From the NCBI GenBank assembly GCA_903995115.1, contig LR877149.1:496001-560000 (forward strand): a DNA stretch of 64,000 nucleotides. The letters run 5' to 3'. Both the position numbers and the translations under genes were made by a program. Below, one piece after another: positions 18,182 through 27,772 of the stretch; position 1 is the first letter of the stretch; every line of letters begins with the position of its first letter. The stretch comes from Angomonas deanei. Lineage: Eukaryota > Euglenozoa > Kinetoplastea > Trypanosomatida > Trypanosomatidae. The notes beneath the pieces were generated by a model. It saw only the letters and a list, made by a program, of their open reading frames with translations, was not told the origin of the DNA and made no database searches.

Positions 18182-18688
18182 TCTACGAGACAATATGGCT
18201 AAAATGAAAAAATGAGGAAATGTATATGGTGTATGGTTGTTATTTTTAGAAAAGTGGAGATGACGTTCACTCTTGAGAAACAAAACTCAAGAATGCTTAG
18301 TTTTTTTTTCTTCTTTTTTAAATAGGAAAGATACAATGATATGTTCAAAATGAAAAAAAAAAAAAATTCTACTATCCTTTACTGTTTCATATATTTTATA
18401 AAATATGCTTTAATGGGGGGTCAAATCTGGAAAAGGAATACTTTTTTTTTTTCCAACTGTATTTTTTTTTTTTTTTTTCGTTTGTTTATTTATTTTTTTG
18501 TTCTCATTCTAATAAAAATTATAGTTATGGTCGTCGTTCACGCTTCCGAGAAGAAAGAAATAACAAAAAAAAAAAAAAAAAACATTCATGAAAGTAGTAC
18601 AATAAACAAAAAAAAAAAAATCCTAATTCAAAAAAAAAAAAAAAAGATACAATCTCTCTTTACATATTGGGTCTCCCTCCTTTTTCCG
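18182..18688. other. Intergenic region, membrane protein / 1044-residue protein
   Basis: About 500 very AT-rich bases with several homopolymers of 10-18 bases of both A and T. Expected leader and 3' flank signals only; no gene or RNA seen. Confidence 0.6.
18199..18220 (-). promoter_or_regulatory. Candidate trans-splice acceptor, membrane protein
   Basis: Sense CATTTCCTCATTTTTTCATT tract ending in TTAG at 18199, immediately upstream of the ATG at 18181. Confidence 0.6.
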
Positions 18689-21600
18689 TTAGACGACACT
18701 ATTTCGCTTGGAGGAGCCCGCTAACATGCTGTTGCTGCGGCTAGACTTGGTTTCCGCGGGGAGCTGCTGTATACTATCATCCAGCTGTCGTATCAAGGGA
18801 TTGATGAACCGGTGAATCGAGATACAATTCCGGTTCGCCAACGCCTTTTCCCGGTTAAGGGCGACGGCGACGGGGTGACGGGAGCTGCTAGAAAAACTAC
18901 GCGGCAGCACCTTGTTATCCAGCTCCCACTCCGACTGCTCCTTGAGACTTTCCGCGGTGAGAAACACATCCGACAAGTGTGGCTCTGTGACCATGGCAAT
19001 GTAGTGCATCGCCTCTGATAGTAACAGACCAATCGTGCTGAAGTTGGGCTTCTTGGTGTAGCGGACGAACGGCTCTGACTTGAGCGCCTCCGTGCCAGGA
19101 CGGGCGAGCTTGTCGCCGAGGTGCTGGTGGATTCGCTTCAGCTGGATCGCACCAGGGGAAAGGATCCCGCACAGGTAGGAGCGGTCATCGGTGAGGAAGA
19201 GCACTTTCCCGAATGGTAGCGCCTTCACCTCCTCGGTGCGGCAGGCGTAGGAAGGGAGGTGGCCGCGGGTCTCCAGTTCGTAGAGGGCGACCAAGAGGGA
19301 GCGGGTGAGCTGGTAGCGGCGGTGCAGGCCACGCTCACAGTCCACCACGGTACGGAACAGCCGCGTCTTGCGGTCGAGCAAGTCTGCGGTCGCGTACTGT
19401 AGGGTGATGGTGGCCTTGCCGGCACTGCGCCCCTGCACCTCGATCGCCAGCAGACGCAGGAACTTCACCTCCGCTCGCTCCGGCTGAGCGAGGAAGCCGC
19501 CGTGAGCAGAGCCGGAAGGGTCGGCCTGCACCCACAGCGCATCCAGCAGTGCCCCCCACCGGTCGGTCTCCGCCGCCGTCAGGGTGTACTCCACCTCTTG
19601 CTTGTAGTCGTTGGCAGGGAAGAGAATGTGTACCACAACGCTGACAGGGAGGAGCGGCTGGGTGGACTTGGGGGTTGCTTTCATTAAGGAGGCAAGGAGG
19701 AAGACAACCGCTAGCAGACCACTGGCGTTGATCTTGAGCTCACTAAAGACGGTGGACTGGGCCAGCTTCTCCTGTAGGGAGGCGCCAATGCCGTCGATGC
19801 GCTGGACGAGGTTACTTGCGTTCCACTCTCCGTTCACCACACGAAGGACGGTGTAGCGCAGACACACAATCTGCCACGCTCTGGCGAGCTTTGCATCATC
19901 GGCGGTCTGACCCTTCACCTTGCGATAGTTATCGACCAGCTGGAGGATCTGAAAAAAGACGTTCGCGATGGCATTGTCGTCAAAAGTAGGGGCGGACTTG
20001 GGCGTGTCGAACGTACGGATAGGGTACAAGTCGTTCTGGCTGGTAGCGTTTGTGGAGCGGCGGGAGGCGCTGGGGTCCTGGTGCTTGGGGGCCTCGCTCG
20101 CTGGGGCAGCCTTGGGGGCTGGGGCCGTCTTGGGCTTGGGAGCAGCGGCTGGCGCGGCCGCCGCCTCGCGGGGTCTCTGACTGCTCTCCGCAGACTTTTC
20201 ATTGTTTTTCGCAGCAGGGGCGGCCTGGCTGGCCTTTGGCTTCGGTTGTGGTTGTTGTTGCTGCTTGGGGACACTCTCCTGGCTGCTGCGGACCGGTGGA
20301 CTCTCCGGGGAGGTCACACGCGGCCGGGGGTTCGGTTTCTGTCGGGTCGTGTTCTCGGTGCTGTTGCGCACCGACTGGGTATGCGAGTCCACACCACTCC
20401 TAGGGTTGGTGCTCTCGCGTGGCTTTATAAAGGCATCAGTGGGATTGACAAAGTCATCACCATAGTCCCCACCGTGACTATGGCTGTGCCCGTTTGGGTG
20501 ACCGCCGTAGGAGGGCAGCACGGGCCAGTAGTTACCGCCCGTGATCTTGGACAGTCGCTCCATCAGGGGGTCGTGGCCGCCGAGACCGTAGAAGCGGAGC
20601 CATCCCTCGTACTTGTTGAGAAACTCCGCGGCGACGCTCATCTGCTCGCCCATCAGCCGCATGTCGCTGACGACACAACCGTACACCGCCACCATGGCAG
20701 TCCGGCTGCGCTCGCGCTCCTCGGGGGAGACATCGAAGGCGACACCGTTCTTCTTACGGTCGGCGATGGTGTCAATGAGGGACTCGATCACCTGCTCCTC
20801 CGCCCCCATCGCGCTCATCGCATCCTCGGTGAGCATGCGCACGTTCATCATGTCCTCCTCGGTCATGAGGGCACCGGTCTGGGCATCCAGGCTGGGGTCC
20901 CTGCTGTTGCTGCCCCCAGCCGACCCACCGCGTGACTTGAGGGCCGCCTGACTCTTCTCCAGCAGCTTGGCGTGGTTCAGCAGCAGCATGAGGTGCTCCG
21001 ACTGGTTGAAGAACTCCTGGTACATGTACTTCTCCTCGGTGGAGAGGTAGCTGCTCGTGGCGGCATTGACGGCGATGGCGGGGAGACCATCCTTGAAGGT
21101 GCGGCTGACCGAACGAATGCGGCGACGCTCCTGGGCAATCGTAGCGGAGCGGTCATTGTCTAAGATCGACACCGCCTGGGTAAAGGGAAATTGCTCCAAG
21201 GCGGCGTCCATCTCCTCACTGGTGGTGGGGAGTGGCTGATTGTTGTCCTGCAGGGCGTACTCCAGCGACTCCTTGCAGTTCCACAGGTGACTGATGGAGT
21301 GGGAGAGGACCCAGCGGTAGAACCAAATAAGGGTCGACACCGCCCAGGCGAGCTCGGCGAAGTTGGTGGAGAGGGAGAAAAACTCCACAATCTGTTCTTC
21401 ACTGAGGGCGGTCTTCTTGGCGCCCGTCTCGTTGACCTCACCCGTCTTCTCCGACCGCGCCACGCGGCCCTCCTTCTTCAGCTTCTTCTCATACTTGGTG
21501 AACTCCTGCTGCACCTGCAGCACCTTCTGTTTCAGGATATCCACCTCACCCTCGACGTCAAAAGGCACGGGCGGCGGAATGTAGGAGGGAGGTGCCTCCT

Positions 21601-21823
21601 CGCAGAGTAGGAAGGGATAGTTGGGGGACTTGAGGTCATTAAGGGTGGGACCGTCCACGGTACGGGGCGGCTCCTGCTTCACAGGGGCGGCGGAGGGGGA
21701 GGGAGACTTGCTCTTCCCTTTTCCAGTTTCCTCCACGACGGTGGCGTCGTGCAGTAACTTCCGCCGCTGCTGGACCTGATGAATTTGATTCGTCAGATCC
21801 TCTTCTAACGGCACAAGCGCCAT
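18689..21823 (-). CDS. Unknown 1044-residue protein with Pro/Ala/Gln linker
   Basis: Intact frame from the ATG at 21823; no recognised domain. Visible parts: an acidic/basic N terminus; a PSYIPPPVP motif (about 79-87); a short coiled coil (about 92-120); an aromatic-rich helix region (about 155-185, LAWAVSTLIWFYRWVL); a helical region to about 440; a low-complexity linker rich in Pro, Gln, Ala and Lys (roughly 460-640); a C-terminal mixed region with a YLCGILSPGAIQLKRI segment; and a Ser/Arg/Asn tail suited to phosphorylation. No signal peptide. Two folded halves joined by a long disordered linker suggest a scaffold or cytoskeletal protein, but that is a guess. Confidence 0.75.
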   Translation of the reverse strand: MALVPLEEDLTNQIHQVQQRRKLLHDATVVEETGKGKSKSPSPSAAPVKQEPPRTVDGPTLNDLKSPNYPFLLCEEAPPSYIPPPVPFDVEGEVDILKQKVLQVQQEFTKYEKKLKKEGRVARSEKTGEVNETGAKKTALSEEQIVEFFSLSTNFAELAWAVSTLIWFYRWVLSHSISHLWNCKESLEYALQDNNQPLPTTSEEMDAALEQFPFTQAVSILDNDRSATIAQERRRIRSVSRTFKDGLPAIAVNAATSSYLSTEEKYMYQEFFNQSEHLMLLLNHAKLLEKSQAALKSRGGSAGGSNSRDPSLDAQTGALMTEEDMMNVRMLTEDAMSAMGAEEQVIESLIDTIADRKKNGVAFDVSPEERERSRTAMVAVYGCVVSDMRLMGEQMSVAAEFLNKYEGWLRFYGLGGHDPLMERLSKITGGNYWPVLPSYGGHPNGHSHSHGGDYGDDFVNPTDAFIKPRESTNPRSGVDSHTQSVRNSTENTTRQKPNPRPRVTSPESPPVRSSQESVPKQQQQPQPKPKASQAAPAAKNNEKSAESSQRPREAAAAPAAAPKPKTAPAPKAAPASEAPKHQDPSASRRSTNATSQNDLYPIRTFDTPKSAPTFDDNAIANVFFQILQLVDNYRKVKGQTADDAKLARAWQIVCLRYTVLRVVNGEWNASNLVQRIDGIGASLQEKLAQSTVFSELKINASGLLAVVFLLASLMKATPKSTQPLLPVSVVVHILFPANDYKQEVEYTLTAAETDRWGALLDALWVQADPSGSAHGGFLAQPERAEVKFLRLLAIEVQGRSAGKATITLQYATADLLDRKTRLFRTVVDCERGLHRRYQLTRSLLVALYELETRGHLPSYACRTEEVKALPFGKVLFLTDDRSYLCGILSPGAIQLKRIHQHLGDKLARPGTEALKSEPFVRYTKKPNFSTIGLLLSEAMHYIAMVTEPHLSDVFLTAESLKEQSEWELDNKVLPRSFSSSSRHPVAVALNREKALANRNCISIHRFINPLIRQLDDSIQQLPAETKSSRSNSMLAGSSKRNSVV

Positions 21824-22191
21824 GTTGCTTTTTTTTGTTTTTTTACTTTTTTCTTTGTTTTTTTAGTATAGTTTGAAATATCTACAGATGCTATTGATGA
21901 TGATTATGGTTTGTTTTTCTCTTGTGTTATTTATTAAAGGGGTACAGTGTATAATAAACAAGAGAAAAAACGATGAAAATAAACTAAAAAAAAAAATGTA
22001 TCAATCCCAACAAAAATATTTGCTGAATAATACTTATTTCTTGTTTTTGATTGGAAAAGGGAAAAGAATGGAAGAGATGACAGGGACGTTAATAAGAATA
22101 GACAAAACCCACACAAAAAGGTGAACACCGAAAAAAGAATCAAGCGTAGTTTAGTGTAAACAGATAGTACAACAAAAGAAAGTGATATTCA
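21824..22191. other. Intergenic region, 1044-residue protein / C3HC-like gene
   Basis: About 370 AT-rich bases. Sense-strand pyrimidine-poor, with A/T runs near 21830-21865. No gene seen. Confidence 0.6.
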
Positions 22192-25100
22192 TCAGTGACC
22201 TCGTCTGCCACCACGACCTCTCCCTCGGTGACCTCCCTGCGACTGCCCTCGTCCCAAAACACCACGGCTATGATTATTATTACTATTGGTATCGTTGGTG
22301 GAGGCCAACACACTTCCTGTCGGGCGGCCCATGCTGCTGCCGCTGCTGGTGTGCAGGATACTTCCTCCGGTAGGGATGACTGGTCTACTGTGACTGGGGG
22401 ACGCCGTACCGAAGCGTTGTTCTCGCAATTGTTGTTTAGTGAGGATAGGCGGAGAAGGGGAAGGCGTCTGCAGGATGCTGCCACCACTCGTATTATTATT
22501 ATGGCTAGGCGTATCGATGATACCGCTGCTGTCCCAAGCTTCCTCGTTGGAAGTATTAAACACACTATTATTATTATTACTGTTGTTATCGCTGTAGCGG
22601 TACGGGGTGGCGTTGGGGTTGAGCACACTCTTCATGACCGGTTTGGGGGCCACAGTGGAGGGGGAAGGAGGATTGTGGTTTGCTGGTGTGTTCTGATAAT
22701 AATTAAGACTAGTTGGTGTCGGCTCCGTCGCCTTTTTCGCACTGGCATTCTGATAATAATTATTGCTAGTGTTATTGTTATTCTGCAGCGGAGGTGGATT
22801 GGCTGTGTGAGGATGAGCGACGTTCTGTTTAGGGTTTGGAATAGTGTTTGATGGTGTCGTCGGATCCACTTTGGTATTATTATTATTATTATGAGTGGTT
22901 GGTGGTTCTGTTCGTTTCTTCCACTCCTGCAAATGGGTTTCTTTATTATACGTCACCCGCTGCAGCGTATACTCTAACAGCTTCCGTTGTTCTGCGCTCA
23001 TTGGTGCGTTATTAGGATTATTATTATTTTCTGGGTGGTCGTACAACAAAACAGAAAGGGACGGAAAAAACGTTTCCTCCAAGTACTGTTCCGTTTTCTT
23101 TCGTTTCATTGACTTTTTTTCTTCTTCCCTTTCACTCTCTTCTTGATGTCGCATTTTTCGGTACACCGCGTTGAACTTTCGTAGTGATTGTAAAGTGTTA
23201 TTATTACTGTTGGTTTGGGTGATGCTGGAAACACCAAAGCGCATGACCGAGTCTAGCAATTGGGTCTTCTTGTGGCAAATCGCCGCCAACTCCTCTTTTT
23301 CCTTCTTTTCATTATTTTTCTGTGGAGAGGTGAGAACCGACTGGCAGAGGGTCATGTGAGAACCGACTGGCAAAGGGTCATAATATGGCTCAACGCGGTA
23401 TCGGAGGAGGTTTTGTAAAGACTGACCGGATACCATTCTTCCTCGGTAGAACTAGTCTGTGCATTCCTCTTCTCCAACTCTTTTTCGACCAAACCACTAT
23501 TATTATTATTAGCGGATATAAAAGCATTCAAGTGTTCTACCAAACGGTGTTCCTCGTCACTGTCGGCTAAAAACGGTACGTGTTGTGCGATATCTTTATT
23601 CGCATCGTGAGAATGATTGTGGTTGTAGAACTCCGTCGAGGCCTTCCAACATTTGTAAAGTGTAATGAGTTCATTTAGGAAAAAGGTAAATACTACTTTA
23701 TCCCCATTATCCTCACTTTCCTTATTGTTTTCGCTTTGCCCGATATTCTCTTTTGTGGTTTCTTGTTCGTTGGTATTTGGCTGTTCTTTTATCTCTTCTT
23801 CTATATTATGATGATGCATAATCTCATTCGCACCACGAGTTGTCTCCACTTCCTCTGGATCGACCACATTGTAGTGAAAGCAGACTGGCTTCATATTGTT
23901 ATTATTATTATTATTTGTATTGTTTTCAAAACAGTTTTGCAGAAATAGTGTTCGCCAAGGACACTCCCTCTCATGTTGATGGTTCTCGGATGAAAGCGTA
24001 ATGCGGTATGTATGAGACACCGCAGAAACCTCCTCCTCCACAGCATCATTCTCATTAATATTATTATTATTATTATTATCGGGTTCTTCATCGATACTAT
24101 TGTTGTTGTGGTTTTCCTCGCCACTGTTCGCATCTCCTTCCTCCTCTTTTTCTCCTTCACGCTCGACGGTGGTATCATTTTGGGTGGTTTCCTCTTGTTC
24201 GACTTTGACGCCTGTCCCTTCCGTAGCAGTTGGCTCCTCCGTGCCTTCCGCATTCTCGGGGGGAGATGCCGTTTTGTTCTCTGATACCTCCAAGAATGGG
24301 GTTCCGCCGCAGTAACGGCACCGTACTCTTTTTTGTAATCTATTTTCCAACAACAAAGTGTTTTTCTTATCATTATTACTACTGATAGCGTCCTCTTCTT
24401 CTACCGACAGTGGGCTCCAGTCACTGTCCACCTCGTACCCATAAAGGGAGAGTAACAAGAGAAGATTACACGTCACATAGTCGCCAAATAAACGAATATC
24501 ATTATTATTATTGTTATTAGTTTCACCTAAAGTGCTTCGTACCTCGTCCAGCGAAATAGGGAATAATACTTTCAACACTCGCTCGTCTTGATCACTGTGG
24601 GTAAAGTGTAACGCTGGGGGATACTCCTATCATTATTATCGTCATTATCTTCGTCTAGATTCATATTCTTCCAAACCGAAAAAAAAGAATCCTTCACCGC
24701 AGACCACAGCACAGTTGGCGTCGTCCGTTTCGGTAGGATCAACGTCTGAAGTCGATTGGTGTCCTCCACGGCGATGGGCGCAGCGTATAGACGGACCAGC
24801 AGACTCTCCCGTAACACCAACGAGTTGGGGGCGAGGTAGCATTGTAGCTGCTGACCACTACCGTGAAAACAATAACCACTATTATTAGTATTATTATTAT
24901 CCGGATGGTGTAGTCTGTGGAACAGATGCGACAAGACGGCATAATCTTTAAATAGTAAACTTTTTCCTTCACAGACGTGATCGAACAAAAAAAGACCGTC
25001 CGGGTCATTATCATTATTATTGTTACTCGTATTATAGTAATGTTCGTTTAAAAAGATTTCCACCTCTTCTAGGAGCGAAAAGGAAAATGTACACGTCACC

Positions 25101-25372
25101 CTCGAAAGGCAGTGTACCTCTCTTTCGGTTAGGATAACACTAACGTCGCAACACACCGAATACACTTCCACGGAAAGAAAACTACTAACAGTATTATTAT
25201 TATGATTATGATGATGGATGGTGGCGAATCCTTTTGGTGCAATGAATTGTGCGGATAGTAAAGTGAAGGTACTTTCCGCATTTTGTTTATTATTATTGCC
25301 GGTGAGGTATATCGCGTACGCCTCCGCGGTGTGCCACGCGGACCAACAAAAGAATAAGTTATCCACGTTCAT
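22192..25372 (-). CDS. Asn-rich protein, candidate C3HC (NIPA/ZC3HC1-like) zinc finger; two frame breaks
   Basis: I read three abutting open frames as one gene of about 1,050 residues, because no leader or splice signal lies between them and the second and third lack suitable starts. N-terminal part (ATG 25372): unknown globular sequence with poly-Asn tracts. Middle: LFGDYVTCNLLLLLSLYGYE, then RVRCRYCGGTPFLEV, a long acidic Asn/Glu insert, and ENHQHERECPWRTLF. The order Y-G-(W/Y)-E ... C-x2-C ... H-x3-C-P-W is that of the C3HC finger of NIPA/ZC3HC1, a nuclear basket protein. C-terminal part: Asn/Pro-rich with a GRGRGGRRGH tail (RGG, RNA-binding-like). Breaks: a G5 run at 24616-24620 (plus strand; one base short) and a 26-base tandem duplication at 23330-23381. 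Zinc-finger assignment is tentative. Confidence 0.55.
23330..23381. repeat. 26-base tandem duplication inside a coding region
   Basis: Two adjacent copies of a 26-base segment (starting 23330 and 23356) with one mismatch (23347 G against 23373 A). 26 is not a multiple of three. With a single copy the reading frame would run on without a stop, so the duplication is what splits the frame. Confidence 0.95.
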
Positions 25373-25951
25373 TGTTATTATTTTTCAAAAAAAAAAAAAA
25401 TGTATGTTTTTTCTTTATTTGATGTAGTTTAAAAAAAAAAAAAAAACTACACGAATCTATTCTATTTTTGTTTCGTTGCTATATAAGAAAGAAGAAGAAA
25501 AAAAAGTGGTGGAGTAACGATAACTAACAAAACAACGATAAAGAGTCAGTTATAATACAACAACAGAACATCCCTTAAAACGAGGCTTTTTTTTTTTTTG
25601 TTTGTTTAGATATTTTCTATATGACTCTCAAAAATTTTATTTGTTTTATTTTTTTAAAAGAAAATAAAAATAATTACAGTAACTACTATGGAAATCTTTT
25701 CTTTGCCTTTTTTTTTTTTTTTAACTTTTGAGCACTCGTCGCGCCTCTTCTTTTAGTACAAAGAATCAAGCGCAAAAAAAAAAGGAAAAGAAAAGAAAAA
25801 AAAACAGTGATATGTTATTGCGAATAACGTATAATACTTTTTTTCTTTCTTGAACCACCTCTACACTTTTTTGAAATCGCCAAAAAAAAAAAAAAAGAAC
25901 AAGATGAACGCTAATGTTTCCTTTTTTTCTTTCTTTCTTTTTCACTTTTTC
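25373..25951. other. Intergenic region, C3HC-like gene / coiled-coil protein
   Basis: About 580 AT-rich bases with many A- and T-runs of 10-16. Wide enough for a small RNA gene, but I see no tRNA-like clover pattern or conserved box. Nothing supported. Confidence 0.5.
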
Positions 25952-27256
25952 TTAACCGACGAGGGAGTTGGAGCGGCTACGCTGAGACATGGTCGTCTTG
26001 CCCGCCACGGACGGTGGTTTCCCCTCCGAGCTGACGGAGGTACGGCGAGGCTGAGGGGCGTTCTCCTTCTCCTTCTGCTCTCTCAGCCGCTGCATCTCCT
26101 CTTCTCTGCTGCGCTGGGCGGCGGTGGGCTTGTTGGCCACGAGGGGCGGCTTGGAGAGGGACTGACGGCGGGAGGAGGCGACGCTGCGGTTGTCGCCGCC
26201 GGAACTACACACCGACATACCACGCTGACGCTGCACGGACTCCCGCTCTTCACGCATGGCGGTATCGCGGTTGCGCTGGGCGGCGGTGGGCTTCATGGCG
26301 ACGAGCGGTGGCTTTGCGTTGCTCGTGCGGCGGGAGGCGTGGGACTGGGCGTAGCTGCGAGACCCAATGGACTCACTCTCCCCGCGCTGGACAGACTCGT
26401 GGACGGAGTCCTCCGGGGTCGCCTCGCGCTCGCGACGCTCCTGGGCGATCTGCTTCGCGGTGGGGGCGTTGTCCATGCCGTAGTGTTCTACATTGAGCTG
26501 ATTGAGCAACATTTGGGCGTTGGTGGTGAGAATCGCATTCTTGCTGTTAATCTCCTTGATCTGCCGGGTGTTGCGGGCGTTGGTGAGCTCGGCGTTGCGG
26601 ATGCGAGAGGCCATGCTATCCTCGGACTGCTTCGCCTCCCGGCGGGCACGGCCGACCTCCCCCTGCAGCTTCGTCTTGAGCGCACGGAACTTCTTGATCT
26701 TCTCGGAGAGCGTGGTGGCCTCGTCCACATTGCTGACGGCGTGCTGGATAGACTTCTGCTGCTCCTCGTCTATCGGCTCCTCCTGCGCCTCGCCCTGCTT
26801 CGCCGCCGACTTGGTCGACCGCTCCTGCACGTTGGCGATGCGGTTGAGCGTGGCCTCCCGCTTCGCCTGCAGCTCCTGGATGTAGGCGGCCACCTCTTCT
26901 TCCGACTGACGCTGATCCTGGGCAATGACCTCCTCGACCTCGGCGGTCAGCTCATTCTCGGTGTACCCGGCGGAGCGGTCGGCAAAGATGGCTAACCGCT
27001 GCACGCGCACGGCGAGCTGGTAGGCCTCCTGGTTGGTTTCGTTATTCTCTAAGTCCAGCTCCAGCGCGTCCTGCTCGTCCTTGTGGTGGCGCACCTGCTC
27101 CGAAAGCTTGACGCGGGTGCTTTGCAGCTCCTCTAGGGGAGGGATGTCCTCCGCCTTGACCTCGTCGTCCATGATGTTCTTCACTTGCTGATCCAGGGCG
27201 GCACGGCGCTCCGCGATCTCGGCGCGTAGTCTTTCTATTTCGTCCTGTTGAGACAT
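25952..27256 (-). CDS. Coiled-coil protein with KPPLVAxKPTAAQR repeats
   Basis: 434 residues, intact, ATG at 27256. Residues 1-240 are almost all heptad-patterned coiled coil rich in Glu, Arg, Gln and Ala (starting IERLRAEIAERRAALDQQ). The C-terminal third is basic, Ser/Arg-rich and disordered, and holds repeats: AKPPLVAMKPTAAQRNRD, SKPPLVANKPTAAQRSRE, and a weaker GKPPSVAGKTTMSQRSRS at the end. Short basic repeats of this kind are typical of microtubule-binding tails, so a flagellar, basal-body or subpellicular cytoskeleton role is plausible. I do not recognise a named family. Confidence 0.7.
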   Translation of the reverse strand: MSQQDEIERLRAEIAERRAALDQQVKNIMDDEVKAEDIPPLEELQSTRVKLSEQVRHHKDEQDALELDLENNETNQEAYQLAVRVQRLAIFADRSAGYTENELTAEVEEVIAQDQRQSEEEVAAYIQELQAKREATLNRIANVQERSTKSAAKQGEAQEEPIDEEQQKSIQHAVSNVDEATTLSEKIKKFRALKTKLQGEVGRARREAKQSEDSMASRIRNAELTNARNTRQIKEINSKNAILTTNAQMLLNQLNVEHYGMDNAPTAKQIAQERREREATPEDSVHESVQRGESESIGSRSYAQSHASRRTSNAKPPLVAMKPTAAQRNRDTAMREERESVQRQRGMSVCSSGGDNRSVASSRRQSLSKPPLVANKPTAAQRSREEEMQRLREQKEKENAPQPRRTSVSSEGKPPSVAGKTTMSQRSRSNSLVG

Positions 27257-27772
27257 TTGTATACTGGGATTAGATAATTGTTGTTTTTAAAAAAAAAGGA
27301 AAAAATGAGAAAACAAAAAAGAACTTTGATTTCCTTTTGGAAAGTATCAAAGAAAAGAGAGATATGGTGTTTACGGAGGCAATTTTCGAGGAAGGAGAAG
27401 AAAACACAAACATGCTCTGCATCACTCATCCGTCAAGCCCTTTCTTTTTATTTGCGTTACTGTAAAGCGATATATATACTGAAATATATAGATGGATATA
27501 AGGTTTGGCACGTAATAAATTACATGATCAATGAAAAGATGTTTTTATCTGAAAGTGGGAAAAAAAAGCGTTTTGTAAACTAAAAAAGGTGAACAGGAAA
27601 GGAAAAAAAAAAAGGTGTCCACCTAAAGAAAAATAATTTTTTAATTTTTGTTGAATTGTATTTATATATTGTAAGTTTACTCCGTTTTTTTTTTTTTTTC
27701 AGTTCTTCTGTGCGATTTCAATCATCTTTCATTTTTCTTTTTTTTCTTCGTTTCACTTTTTGTTGGTTTGTT
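27257..27772. other. Intergenic region, coiled-coil protein / HAD-like gene
   Basis: About 515 AT-rich bases with long T-runs (27681-27700) and mixed A-runs. No gene or RNA structure that I can support. Confidence 0.55.

Noticed and set aside
25373-25951. Possible RNA gene in a wide intergenic gap
   Set aside because: No tRNA-like boxes, snoRNA boxes or conserved structure that I can see; only A/T runs.
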